A DNA stretch of 47,669 bases from positions 1 through 47,669 of the forward strand of contig LSKJ01000205.1 in the NCBI GenBank assembly GCA_001557035.1, in the 5' to 3' direction. Shown here one piece after another: positions 1 through 7,925 of the stretch. The stretch is from Rhodospirillaceae bacterium CCH5-H10 (GTDB lineage: Bacteria > Pseudomonadota > Alphaproteobacteria > Reyranellales > Reyranellaceae). Below the pieces are notes generated by a model. The model was given only the letters and a program-made list of their open reading frames with translations, did not search any database and had not been told where the DNA came from. Each line of letters begins with the position of its first letter. Position 1 is the first letter of the stretch. A program made the position numbers and the translations under genes.

Positions 1-122
1 GGGGAGGTGGCCCGCAGGGCCGGAGGGGGAAGGCCGTGGGTCTGAACTCTTCCGGAAACATTCATGACGTTGCTCTCCCCCTCCCGGCCTCCCCCGTAAG
101 ACGGGGGAGGTGAAGAGTTTGG
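1..122. repeat. palindromic GC-rich intergenic repeat, cut by the window edge
   Basis: Both halves carry purine-rich GGGGAGG/GGAGGGGGAAG and complementary CCCCCTCCCGGCC runs, giving an imperfect long inverted repeat. It resembles the repeat at 25176-25337 in composition. Its right half contains the perfect hairpin at 88-110. Its left boundary lies outside the window. Confidence 0.5.
88..110 (-). terminator. hairpin downstream of the oxygenase gene, candidate terminator
   Basis: CCTCCCCCGT and ACGGGGGAGG form a perfect 10-bp stem around a 3-nt loop, 12 bases beyond the stop codon of the minus-strand gene ending at 123. There is no U-tract, so it may act as an RNA 3' end stabiliser rather than an intrinsic terminator. 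Confidence 0.4.
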
Positions 123-809
123 CTAAGCCGCGTCGTGGAAGATCAGGCCGAGCGTGAAACGCTGACCGGTGTGCAGGCTCGACACGCCGTGGCGCATGGC
201 GGTGCGATGCCAGCCGCGCACGCCCTTCGAGGGCCGCTCGTTGACGGCGAAGATCACCGCATCGCCTTGCTCCAGAGGTACGACCTCGCCGCGTGACTGC
301 ATGCGCGGCCGCTGCTCGACCAGCATGAACTCGCCGCCGGTGAAGTCGCGGCCGGGCGCGCTCAGCAGCACGACGACCTGCAGCGGGAACACCATCTCGC
401 CATAGAGATCGCGGTGCAGGCAGTTGTAGTCGCCGGGCCCGTAGCACAGCAGCAGCGGCGTCGGCCGCGTCTGGCCGGCTTCGTGGCATTCGCGCAGCCA
501 CGCATCGAGGGTGTCCGGGAAGCGCCTGGGCTTTCCGAGCTGCTCGTTCCAGCGGTTGGCGACCTCGGCCAGCGCCGGATAGAGCGCCTGCCGCAGCCGC
601 TCGACCGGCGCGGGCAGGTCGTAGGCGAAATACTGGTATTCGCCCTGTCCATAGCCGTGGCGCTGCATGACGATATGCTTGCGGAATCGGGCCTGCTCGG
701 GCCACAGGGCGGCCAGCGCCCGGCACGCCTCGGCGTCTATCAGGGTCTTCGCCACGGTGAAGCCGCGATTTGCCAGGGTTTCGCTGTCGAAAATCGGTGT
801 AGCTGCCAT
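123..809 (-). CDS. 2OG-Fe(II) oxygenase, COG3826-like
   Basis: The 228-residue protein has the double-stranded beta-helix pattern of Fe(II)/2-oxoglutarate oxygenases. The metal-binding HRD (H-x-D) lies near residue 133 within CLHRDLYGE. The distal histidine and the 2OG-binding arginine lie near the C-terminus ([13 protein letters not shown]). The family is usually annotated as an uncharacterised prolyl-hydroxylase-like oxygenase, and the substrate is unknown. It is transcribed away from argB, so its promoter must lie in the 100 bp before argB. The ATG at 809 is the only good start. Nearby genes give no pathway hint. It is one of four Fe/2OG oxygenases in this window. Confidence 0.8.
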   Translation of the reverse strand: MAATPIFDSETLANRGFTVAKTLIDAEACRALAALWPEQARFRKHIVMQRHGYGQGEYQYFAYDLPAPVERLRQALYPALAEVANRWNEQLGKPRRFPDTLDAWLRECHEAGQTRPTPLLLCYGPGDYNCLHRDLYGEMVFPLQVVVLLSAPGRDFTGGEFMLVEQRPRMQSRGEVVPLEQGDAVIFAVNERPSKGVRGWHRTAMRHGVSSLHTGQRFTLGLIFHDAA

Positions 810-876
810 TTGGACATCCTGACGCGGCGGGGCCGGTTCTTCTATCCGCGACCCGCCTGATATATTATGCGCCTTG

Positions 877-900
877 GCCCTCTCCCCGCGCGGAGAGGGC
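877..900 (+). promoter_or_regulatory. perfect hairpin in the leader before argB
   Basis: GCCCTCTCC (877-885) and GGAGAGGGC (892-900) form a perfect 9-bp stem with a 6-nt loop, followed by TTTCGTT, just upstream of argB. It looks terminator-like in the plus direction, so it could attenuate argB, end an upstream plus-strand transcript, or be a short palindromic repeat. No leader peptide rich in arginine codons is visible. Confidence 0.4.
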
Positions 901-925
901 TTTCGTTCAATTGGGGATGCTGGAA

Positions 926-1840
926 ATGGCCGAGGCTGTTCAACCGGACAAAGAGCAGAAGCGTCTCATCCGCATGGCGGAGACCATTTCCAAGGCCCTG
1001 CCCTACATGCGCCGCCACAACGACGCGACCTTCGTGGTGAAGTATGGCGGCCATGCCATGACCGACCCGAAGCTCGGCGACCTGGTCGCCCGCGACGTGG
1101 TGCTGATGAAGCAGGTCGGCATGAACCCGATCGTCGTCCATGGCGGCGGCCCGCAGATCAACAAGATGCTGGAGAGGGTCGGCATCAAGAGCACGTTCGT
1201 GAACGGGCTGCGCGTCACCGACGCCGCGACGATGGAGATCGTCGAGATGGTGCTGGCCGGCTCGATCAACAAGGCGATCGTGGCCGACATCAACGAGTGC
1301 GGCGGCATCGCCGTCGGCATCTGCGGTAAGGACGGCAACCTGATCCTCGCCAGGAAGATGACCGAGACGCGCGACCCCAAGACCGGCGAGCTGCTCAAGG
1401 TCGACCTCAAGCAGGTCGGCGAGCCCGCCAAGATCAACGTCATGGTGCTGGAGCAGCTGCGCCGCGCCGACGTGATCCCGGTCGTTGCGCCCATCGGCTT
1501 CGGCGTCAACGACGAGCTCACCTACAACATCAATGCCGACACCTCGGCCGGCGCCATCGCGGGCGCCATGAAGGCCAAGCGCCTGCTGTTCCTGACCGAC
1601 GTGCCGGGCGTGCTCGACAAGGACGGCAAGGTGATCGCCGACATGACGATCGACCAGGCGCGTGCGCTGATCGCCGACGGCACGATCTCGGGCGGCATGA
1701 TCCCCAAGGTCGAGAATTGCATCGATGCCGTGAACTCGGGCGTCGAGGCAGCGGTCATCATGGACGGCCGCGTGCCCCACGCGCTGCTGCTGGAGGTCTT
1801 CACCGAGGCCGGCGTCGGCACGATGGTCCGTCGCAGCTGA
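926..1840 (+). CDS. argB: acetylglutamate kinase
   Basis: This enzyme phosphorylates N-acetylglutamate with ATP, the second step of arginine biosynthesis, in the cytoplasm. The amino-acid kinase fold is clear: KYGGHAM near the N-terminus (nucleotide-binding lysine), the HGGGPQIN glycine-rich loop, [22 protein letters not shown] and the [11 protein letters not shown] segment near the C-terminus. I chose the ATG at 926, which has GGGG nine bases upstream and gives 304 residues. In-frame TTG (911) and ATG (917) would add five or three residues. The N-terminal extension before KYGGHAM is of the kind found in arginine-sensitive hexameric enzymes. Regulation is not evident beyond the hairpin at 877-900. 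The def gene follows 37 bp downstream on the same strand and may be co-transcribed. Confidence 0.97.
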   Translation: MAEAVQPDKEQKRLIRMAETISKALPYMRRHNDATFVVKYGGHAMTDPKLGDLVARDVVLMKQVGMNPIVVHGGGPQINKMLERVGIKSTFVNGLRVTDAATMEIVEMVLAGSINKAIVADINECGGIAVGICGKDGNLILARKMTETRDPKTGELLKVDLKQVGEPAKINVMVLEQLRRADVIPVVAPIGFGVNDELTYNINADTSAGAIAGAMKAKRLLFLTDVPGVLDKDGKVIADMTIDQARALIADGTISGGMIPKVENCIDAVNSGVEAAVIMDGRVPHALLLEVFTEAGVGTMVRRS

Positions 1841-1877
1841 CCTTGAAAAGCCCCATTTCCCGGCATATTTAGGCCCG

Positions 1878-2429
1878 ATGGCTCTCCTGCCCATCCTCAC
1901 GGCGCCCGATCCGCGCCTCAAGAAGAAGTCCCTGCCCGTCGAAACGGTCGACGCCGGCGTGCGCCAGCTCATGGATGACATGCTGGAGACGATGTACGAC
2001 GCGCCGGGCATCGGCCTCGCCGCGCCGCAGATCGGCGTGCTGAAGCGCGTGATCGTGCTCGATATCGACCGCGAGGACACCAAGACCGGCCCGCTGTTCA
2101 TGGCCAATCCCGAGATCGTCGCGGCCTCGGACGAGGACGTCTCCTACGAGGAAGGCTGCCTCTCGGTGCCGGACCACTATTCCGACGTGGTCCGTCCCGC
2201 GACGGTGACGGTCCGCTACCTCGACCGCGACGGCAAGCAGCAGGACCTCGCCTGCGACGGCCTGCTGGCGACCTGCGTCCAGCACGAGATCGACCATCTC
2301 GACGGCGTTCTGTTCATCGACCACATCTCCGCGCTGAAGCGGAACATGATCCTTCGCAAGCTCCTCAAGGCGCGCAAGGAAGCCGAACGCGATCCGGCCA
2401 AGGCCAAAGACCCCGAGCACGTGATCTAG
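1878..2429 (+). CDS. def: peptide deformylase
   Basis: The enzyme removes the N-formyl group from nascent polypeptides in the cytoplasm. All three family motifs are present in order: GIGLAAPQ (residues about 45-52), EEGCLS with the metal-binding cysteine, and QHEIDHLDG, the HExxH metal site. At 183 residues it is close to the usual alphaproteobacterial length, and the MALLPILTAPDPRL start is typical. fmt, its common partner, is not downstream. Instead def converges on an SDR gene and the two stop codons share the CTAG at 2426-2429. Confidence 0.97.
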   Translation: MALLPILTAPDPRLKKKSLPVETVDAGVRQLMDDMLETMYDAPGIGLAAPQIGVLKRVIVLDIDREDTKTGPLFMANPEIVAASDEDVSYEEGCLSVPDHYSDVVRPATVTVRYLDRDGKQQDLACDGLLATCVQHEIDHLDGVLFIDHISALKRNMILRKLLKARKEAERDPAKAKDPEHVI

Positions 2430-3265
2430 ACAGCTCGGCCCGCCGCCTTCGGCCCGAACATCTCTCGCATCTTCTGCAGGTAGTGCTCTTCCGACGTCGA
2501 CCATCGCAGCTCGGCGAGGAGCTTCGAATCGGCGCCGGCGGGATAGCGGATCCTGCCGCCTTCCTCCGTCGCAGCGGCGAAAGTCGCTTCCGCCACCTCC
2601 GCCTCGGTGCAGTAGCGTGTCGGATAGTTGGCCATGTTCGCGAAGCAGGACTGTGTGAAGGCGCCATACTCTTCCGGAAACAGGCCCTGCATCCGCGTGC
2701 TGCCGTTGGCCGTGAGGTTGGTGGTCGGGGCGTAGCCGGGCTCTACCAGACGCGCCTTGATGTCGAAGGCGCCCAGTTCATACGAGAGCGACTCCGTGAA
2801 GCCTTCGACGGCGCACTTGCTGGCGGCGTAGATCGCGACCAGCGGCATGACGCCGAGAGTGACACTCGACGTCACATTGACGATGGTGCCGTGTCCCTGC
2901 CGACGCATCTGGGGGATGATGGCCCGGCAGGTCGCAAAGACGCCGAACGTGTTGGTCTCGAAAATCTCACGCACCCTGCTGTCGGGCGTCGCCTCGACGA
3001 CCGAGGCGAGACCGATGCCGGCATTGTTCACCAGCGCGTCGATGGCGCCAAAGGCGGCGATACCGTGGGCAATCGCCCGGTCGATGCTGCCGGCATCCGT
3101 GACGTCCAGGGGCAGCACGTTCAGCCGGTCCGAGGGGGTGGCGAACACCGTCGGATCCGGCCGCCGCATGCTGGCGAGCACATTCCAGCCGCGCTCGAGG
3201 AAGAGCTCGGCCATCGCCTTGCCGTAGCCGGATGAGGTGCCGGTGATGAGGACTGTCTGGGCCAT
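2426..3265 (-). CDS. SDR family oxidoreductase
   Basis: This is a classical short-chain dehydrogenase/reductase. It has the TGTSSGYG cofactor loop near residue 8, NNAG in strand beta4, a catalytic serine in VTSSVT and the YAASK active-site tyrosine/lysine pair. The loop pattern and length (279 residues) are consistent with NAD(P)-dependent oxidation or reduction of a small alcohol or ketone; the substrate cannot be told. I chose the ATG at 3265 because GGAG lies seven bases upstream; an upstream in-frame start at 3310 has no such support. It is divergent from an AraC-family gene, a very common SDR/AraC pairing, so that regulator probably controls it. Confidence 0.9.
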   Translation of the reverse strand: MAQTVLITGTSSGYGKAMAELFLERGWNVLASMRRPDPTVFATPSDRLNVLPLDVTDAGSIDRAIAHGIAAFGAIDALVNNAGIGLASVVEATPDSRVREIFETNTFGVFATCRAIIPQMRRQGHGTIVNVTSSVTLGVMPLVAIYAASKCAVEGFTESLSYELGAFDIKARLVEPGYAPTTNLTANGSTRMQGLFPEEYGAFTQSCFANMANYPTRYCTEAEVAEATFAAATEEGGRIRYPAGADSKLLAELRWSTSEEHYLQKMREMFGPKAAGRAV

Positions 3266-3321
3266 GTGACGCTCCGTTGGCTGTCTGAGGCCCGCAAGAT
3301 AGCCAGTCAAATGGGATGATA

Positions 3322-3327
3322 TATAAT
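3322..3327 (+). promoter_or_regulatory. candidate -10 box for the AraC gene
   Basis: TATAAT lies in an AT-rich patch (about 3318-3345) that contrasts with the surrounding GC-rich DNA in the 95-bp divergent gap. No good -35 is visible at 16-18 bp, which would fit an activator-dependent promoter. Confidence 0.35.
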
Positions 3328-3360
3328 ATAGGAACCTGATTTTATTATGGATCGTCCAGA

Positions 3361-4269
3361 ATGGATCCTCTCAGCGATCTCATCGACCTCCTGCGAGCCC
3401 ATGCCACCCTGTCGAAGCCGATCAGCGGCCGCGGACGCTGGGGAGTGCGGTACGCCGCCTACAAGCAGCCGGGCTTCGCGTTCGTTCTCGAGGGCCACTG
3501 CTGGCTGGCTCTCGATGGCGACGAGCCGGTCTTGCTGGAGCGTGGCAACTTCGTGCTGTTGCCCGCGACGCCGGCCTTCGCCCTGTTCAGCCATCCCGAT
3601 GTCGCGTGTCAGTTGGTCGAGCCATCGGAGAAGCCCGTCCGTCATGGTGATCCCGAAGGCGAACCCGATCTCGAGATGCTGGGCGGCGCCTTCCGGATCG
3701 AACCGCTCAATGCCGCGCTGCTGAAAGGTCTGTTGCCGCGCATGATCCACGTCCGCGCGACCGAAAGCGACACGACGCGTCTCGCACGCCTCGTTCATCT
3801 GCTGCGCGAGGAATGCGAAGCCGACCAGCCCGGTCGCGAGATGATCCTGCAGCGGCTGCTGGAGGTCATACTGGTCGAATGCCTGCGTCGGCCGGGCATT
3901 GAGGCCGGTACCCTGCCGGCCGGCTTGCTCGCGGGTTTGCGCGACCCGGCTCTGGCCAGCGCTTTGCGCGCAATTCACCAGGACGTGCGCGGCGGCTGGA
4001 CGGTAGCCGACCTCGCGCGCCGCGCCGGCATGTCGCGCTCGGCCTTTGCCGCGCGCTTCACCCAGGCGCTGGGCTGCGCACCGATGGAATATCTCGCGCG
4101 ATGGCGGATGGCATTGGCGCAGGATGCGCTCGGGCGAGGGCCTCAGTCGCTCGATCGCCTTGCCGAGCAGATTGGCTACGAATCGGCGAGCGCCTTCAGC
4201 ACTGCCTTCCGCCGCCGCTTCGGCTGTGCCCCCGGCGCCTTCGCACGGGCGCGGCGGATGGCGGCCTAG
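3361..4269 (+). CDS. AraC family transcriptional regulator with N-terminal cupin
   Basis: The protein has 302 residues. Residues about 1-190 form a cupin-like ligand domain of the type found before AraC HTH domains (GHCWLALDG, LLERGNFVLLP). Residues about 195-300 hold two helix-turn-helix units: VADLARRAGMSRSAFAARF and LAEQIGYESASAFSTAFRRRFG. The second is the conserved AraC signature. It is divergent from the SDR gene and likely controls it, perhaps in response to the SDR's substrate. The start at 3361 has only a weak ribosome site. The stop codon shares CTAG with the convergent phosphodiesterase gene. Confidence 0.9.
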   Translation: MDPLSDLIDLLRAHATLSKPISGRGRWGVRYAAYKQPGFAFVLEGHCWLALDGDEPVLLERGNFVLLPATPAFALFSHPDVACQLVEPSEKPVRHGDPEGEPDLEMLGGAFRIEPLNAALLKGLLPRMIHVRATESDTTRLARLVHLLREECEADQPGREMILQRLLEVILVECLRRPGIEAGTLPAGLLAGLRDPALASALRAIHQDVRGGWTVADLARRAGMSRSAFAARFTQALGCAPMEYLARWRMALAQDALGRGPQSLDRLAEQIGYESASAFSTAFRRRFGCAPGAFARARRMAA

Positions 4270-5084
4270 TCGATCAGCTTGCCGTCGGCATCGAAGAACG
4301 GGAACGGGCCCTCGTAGTCGCCGATGACGGCGGTGTGGGTCACGAGCTGGCCGTCGTTCCACCAGTGCAGCATGAATCCCGGCGGCTCCATGCAGAAGCG
4401 GCTCGGCGCATCGGGATGAATGTCGAGCGCGACCTGATGCGCGGGGCTGGGGCAGGTCATCGCCGGCCGGCCGCCGACCTGGGCGTGGATCGTGCGATGG
4501 AGGTGGCCGCACAGGATCAGCTCGATCTGGGTGTGCCTGGCCACGACATCGGCGAAGGCCTCGCGGCCCAGAAGGCCGATCTTGTCCATGTGGCCGATGC
4601 CGGTGACGAACGGCGGATGGTGCATCATCACCAGCGTCGGCGCTTCGGGCTTCTCGGCCAGCGTCCGGTCGAGCCAGTCGAGCCGCTCGCGGCAAAGCTC
4701 GCCGCCGCCCTGGCCGGGGATCAGCGTGTCGAGGCCTATGAGGCGCAGCGGGTAGTCGTCGATGGCGAACTGCAGGAACCTGCTCCGCTCCGGCAGGTAG
4801 CCGCCGTCGCGGAAGGCGTCGCGCATCGCCTCGCGCTCGTCGTGATTGCCGGGAATGGCGACGATGCGCTGGCGGATCGGCTCGAGGATCGACTTCAGGT
4901 GGTCGTATTCCTCGGGCCGGCCGAGATCGACCAGGTCGCCAGTCAGCAGCACGATGTCGGGCTGCGGGCTGAGTGCCAGCAGCTCCTGCACGCAGCGGCG
5001 CAGCATGGCGGCCGTGTCGACCTTCTTGTAGGCGAGCTTGCCGGGCAGCTTGATGTGGGTGTCGGTGATCTGGGCGATCAGCAT
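4266..5084 (-). CDS. GpdQ-like calcineurin-fold phosphodiesterase
   Basis: This is a 272-residue binuclear metallophosphoesterase. Visible metal ligands are D8 and H10 (DTH), D50 (GD), N80 and H81 (GNHD), H156 (MHHPP) and H194/H196 (CGHLH). As I recall, GpdQ of Enterobacter uses D8, H10, D50, N80, H156, H195 and H197, so the register is almost identical, and GRPEEY, HQV and Y.GP segments are also shared. Expected activity is cytoplasmic hydrolysis of glycerophosphodiesters or related phosphodiesters; cyclic-nucleotide phosphodiesterase is the main alternative. The start at 5084 is set by AAGGAG seven bases upstream. It is the last gene of a six-gene operon with an ABC importer and a GlpR-like repressor, which supports catabolism of an imported phosphodiester. 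Confidence 0.85.
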   Translation of the reverse strand: MLIAQITDTHIKLPGKLAYKKVDTAAMLRRCVQELLALSPQPDIVLLTGDLVDLGRPEEYDHLKSILEPIRQRIVAIPGNHDEREAMRDAFRDGGYLPERSRFLQFAIDDYPLRLIGLDTLIPGQGGGELCRERLDWLDRTLAEKPEAPTLVMMHHPPFVTGIGHMDKIGLLGREAFADVVARHTQIELILCGHLHRTIHAQVGGRPAMTCPSPAHQVALDIHPDAPSRFCMEPPGFMLHWWNDGQLVTHTAVIGDYEGPFPFFDADGKLID

Positions 5085-5094
5085 GGGATGCTCC

Positions 5095-6141
5095 TTACAG
5101 GACCAGCAGGCCGCGCGGATCAATGGCGAGACCCACCGCCTCGCCGTGCTGGAAGTCGCGCCGCGCCGTGCTCTCGATGACCAGCGGCCGCTCCTCGCCG
5201 ACATCGACGAAGAGGCGCGTGCGGTCGCCCAGGAAGAAGGCCGAGGCCACCTTGCCCTGAAGGTTCGCCGCCTCGCCGTTCTCGGCGACGCGGATGTCCT
5301 CGGGCCGGAACAGGATTTCGGTCGCCGCCGCCGGCGCCTCGGCCCAGGCGACGGTTCCGGCCTTGCAGCGGAAGACGCCGCCGTCCGTGGCGCCGGTCAG
5401 GCGGTTCATCGTGCCGATGAAGTCGGCGACGAAGCGTGTGGCGGGGCGTTGGTAGATCTCGCGCGGTTTGCCGATCTGGGCGACCCGCCCGTGTTCCATG
5501 ACGACGATGCGGTCGCCGAGCGCCATCGCCTCGGCCTGGTCGTGCGTGACGTAGATCGCCGTGATGCCGAGCGACCGCAGCAGCGAATCGATGTCGAGCC
5601 GCAGCGTGTCGCGCAATTTGGCGTCGAGCGCGGTCAGCGGCTCGTCGAGCAGCAGGGCGCGCGGCCGGACGGCGATGGCGCGCGCGAGCGCCACGCGCTG
5701 GCGCTGGCCGCCCGAGAGCTGGTCGATGCGCCGGTCCGCGAGCCGCGTGATCTGCATCATCGCCAGCATCTCGGAGACGCGGGCCTTCACCTGAGCGTCC
5801 GGCACCTTGCGGATGCGCAGCCCGTAGCCGACGTTGCCGGCCACGGTCATGTTGGGGAACAGCGCATAAGACTGGAAGACCATGCCGACGTTGCGCTGCT
5901 CGATCGGCAGGTGCGTGACGTCGACGCCGTCGAACAGCACCTTGCCGCCGGCGTCGGGTTCTTCCAGCCCGGCGATGATGCGCAGCGTCGTGGTCTTGCC
6001 GCAGCCCGACGGGCCCAGGAACACGACGGTCTCGCCGGCATGGATGGCGAGGTCGAGCGGTTCCAGCGCCCTGGTGCCGTCGGCGAAGGTCTTGGCGCAG
6101 TTCTCCAGCGCGATGGAGACGGGTTTGCCGGTATCGGTCAT
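5095..6141 (-). CDS. ABC transporter ATP-binding protein, CUT1/spermidine-iron type
   Basis: The ATPase energises the importer encoded just upstream. Motifs in its 348 residues are the Walker A GPSGCGKTT, Q-loop VFQSYALFP, signature LSGGQRQR, Walker B LLLDEP and H-loop VTHDQ, followed by a C-terminal TOBE-like beta domain from about residue 245. It belongs to the PotA/FbpC/UgpC/PhnT type. The start at 6141 forms an ATGA overlap with the stop of the second permease, implying translational coupling. The phosphodiesterase gene follows after 10 bp. Confidence 0.93.
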   Translation of the reverse strand: MTDTGKPVSIALENCAKTFADGTRALEPLDLAIHAGETVVFLGPSGCGKTTTLRIIAGLEEPDAGGKVLFDGVDVTHLPIEQRNVGMVFQSYALFPNMTVAGNVGYGLRIRKVPDAQVKARVSEMLAMMQITRLADRRIDQLSGGQRQRVALARAIAVRPRALLLDEPLTALDAKLRDTLRLDIDSLLRSLGITAIYVTHDQAEAMALGDRIVVMEHGRVAQIGKPREIYQRPATRFVADFIGTMNRLTGATDGGVFRCKAGTVAWAEAPAAATEILFRPEDIRVAENGEAANLQGKVASAFFLGDRTRLFVDVGEERPLVIESTARRDFQHGEAVGLAIDPRGLLVL

Positions 6142-6944
6142 TCGGTTTCCTCCGCCACGAACTTCGCGGGCCGCGGCTTGGCGAAAGCCTGCATGGCGAG
6201 CAGCAAGGGCATGATCATGATGAAGAAGACGAGCGTGTAGGCGCTGCCGATCTCGAGCCGCAGCGACGCATAGGCATCGGCAAGGCCCACGGGCAGCGTC
6301 TTGGTGAAGGGCGTGTGCAGCAGCCACGTCATGTTGAATTCGCCCATCGACAGCGTCACGACCATCAGCGAACCGGCGAGGATGCCCTGTCGGCAGTTGG
6401 GCAGCACGATGTCGCGGAACCGCTCCCAGAAGCCGGCGCCCAGCGAGGCGGCGCCTTCCTCGAGCGTCTTGAGGTCGATCGCCATCAGGACGGCGAGCAC
6501 GCTGCGCACCATGAACGGCAGGGTGAACAGCACATGGCCCACCAGGATGAAGGCCCACGAGGTGCGGAAGCCGGACAGGGTGCCGTAGGTCACGATCAGC
6601 GCCAAGGCGGTCGCGAGGCCCGGCACCGCGACGGGCATCACCAGCAATTCCTCGATGGCGCGGGTCAGTGCGGTCTGGCGCTTGGCCAGCACGTAGGCGG
6701 CTGGAATGCCGAGCACGAGCGTGGCGGCGAGGCAGGCCAGAGACAGGCCGATCGACAGGAAGATCGTGTCGCGATAGCCGTTCCACACCTCCATCACCCA
6801 ACGCAGGGTGAGGCCGCTTTCGATGCCGACGAAATAGTTCACGGTGAGGCCGGCCATGATCGACAGGATCATCGGCACGATCAGGAAGGCGCAGACGAAC
6901 AGCGTGAAGCTGAGCTGCAGGAGGAAGAGACCGCGGCGCTTCAT
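6138..6944 (-). CDS. ABC transporter permease (second subunit)
   Basis: This 268-residue inner-membrane protein has about six hydrophobic segments. A cytoplasmic EAA-type loop, EEGAASLGAGFWERFRDIVLP, contacts the ATPase. It resembles the PotC/PhnV-type second permease of the spermidine, iron and 2-aminoethylphosphonate importers. It starts one base after the stop of the first permease and overlaps the ATPase start by four bases, so all three are translated from one mRNA. Confidence 0.92.
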   Translation of the reverse strand: MKRRGLFLLQLSFTLFVCAFLIVPMILSIMAGLTVNYFVGIESGLTLRWVMEVWNGYRDTIFLSIGLSLACLAATLVLGIPAAYVLAKRQTALTRAIEELLVMPVAVPGLATALALIVTYGTLSGFRTSWAFILVGHVLFTLPFMVRSVLAVLMAIDLKTLEEGAASLGAGFWERFRDIVLPNCRQGILAGSLMVVTLSMGEFNMTWLLHTPFTKTLPVGLADAYASLRLEIGSAYTLVFFIMIMPLLLAMQAFAKPRPAKFVAEETE

Positions 6945-6945
6945 G

Positions 6946-7764
6946 TCAGCCTGCCGCCGCGACGCTGGATCCGGCCGCGGTGCGCGCCAGTGCGAGCACG
7001 ACCCAGGTGACCGCGCCCAGCACGAAACTCAGCGCGGCTGCCATCGCGATGTTCGCCGACAGCGTGAACTCGGTGTAGATCACCATCGGCAGGACGTCGA
7101 TCTTGGCGGCGAGCGTGAAGGCCGTGCCGAAGGCACCGACCGCCGTCGCGAAACAGATCGCGCCGGCCGAGATGAACGCGGGCTTCAAACCCGGAATGAT
7201 GACGTCGAGCACGACGCGCCACGGCGAGGCACCCAGCGAACGCGCCGCTTCCTCGAGCTTGGGGTCGAGTTTCTCGGCCGCCGCCATCACCGTGAGGATG
7301 GTGCGCGGGATCGAGAAATAGACGTAGCCCATGAACAGGCCCGACAGCGTGTACGCGAAGACCAGCTTCTCGCCGGTCAGCGCCTGCGTGATCTGCCCGA
7401 TCAGGCCTTGCCGGCCAGCCAGCATGATCACCATGAAGCCGATCACCACGCCGGGAAAGGCCAATGGAAACGTCAGCATCGCCACCAGCATGCCGTTGCC
7501 CGGGAACCTGTTGCGCTGGAGGAACACGCCGGCGATGCCGCTGATGACGAGTGTCGCAGCCGTCGTCGCGGCCGCCACCGCGAGCGTCGAGAGGAGGCTG
7601 CTGAAGTAGTTGGCCTCGGTCAGGATCGCGGCATAGGCGGCCCATCCGGTCTTGCCGCTGCCGCCGATGAAGAACAGACGCGCCATCGGCAGCAGGAAGA
7701 ACGCCGCAAAGAAGATGCCGGCCGGCAGCAGGAGGAAGATCAGTCGGCGGAGTTCGTTCCGCAT
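6946..7764 (-). CDS. ABC transporter permease (first subunit)
   Basis: This 272-residue inner-membrane permease has an N-terminal membrane segment (LIFLLLPAGIFFAAFFLLP), further hydrophobic helices and the EAA loop EEAARSLGASPWRVVLDVIIP. It is of the PotB/PhnU type and pairs with the permease at 6138-6944. A 161-bp gap with a strong hairpin separates it from the binding-protein gene, unlike the rest of the operon, which is tightly packed. Confidence 0.92.
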   Translation of the reverse strand: MRNELRRLIFLLLPAGIFFAAFFLLPMARLFFIGGSGKTGWAAYAAILTEANYFSSLLSTLAVAAATTAATLVISGIAGVFLQRNRFPGNGMLVAMLTFPLAFPGVVIGFMVIMLAGRQGLIGQITQALTGEKLVFAYTLSGLFMGYVYFSIPRTILTVMAAAEKLDPKLEEAARSLGASPWRVVLDVIIPGLKPAFISAGAICFATAVGAFGTAFTLAAKIDVLPMVIYTEFTLSANIAMAAALSFVLGAVTWVVLALARTAAGSSVAAAG

Positions 7765-7791
7765 GTTCGGCGCTCGGACGAATGAGAATTC

Positions 7792-7877
7792 GTCGTCCTG
7801 AGCGCAGCGAAGGACCTAGCCGATCGACCAGACGACTGCGTGGCAGGCGTGAGGTCCTTCGCTGCGCTCAGGACGAC
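7792..7877. repeat. 86-bp palindromic element between binding protein and permease genes
   Basis: The arms 7792-7817 and 7852-7877 are perfect 26-base inverted repeats around a 34-nt loop. The arm core (AGGTCCTTCGCTGCGCTCAG) is related to the arms at 9930-10028 and 18333-18433. In the operon mRNA it would form a very stable stem. By analogy with the REP between malE and malF, it could protect the upstream binding-protein message and lower permease expression. Confidence 0.85.
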
Positions 7878-7925
7878 AAGAAGGCAGAGCGGCTCCGTAG
7901 CCGCCCCGCCGTTACCTGTCTCGTG

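Noticed and set aside
1841..1877. search for riboswitches before argB, def, dapB and dapD
   Set aside because: No lysine-riboswitch-sized leader exists before dapB or dapD, and only a short hairpin precedes argB.
842..2107. 421-codon open frame antisense to argB
   Set aside because: It is rich in repeated Asp/His/Val/Arg typical of the antisense of GC-rich genes, and argB and def are unmistakable on the other strand.
4101..6240. long plus-strand frames opposite the phosphodiesterase and ABC ATPase
   Set aside because: Composition is typical of shadow frames (runs of Arg, Ala, Asp, His) and the opposite strand holds complete motif-bearing genes with good ribosome sites.
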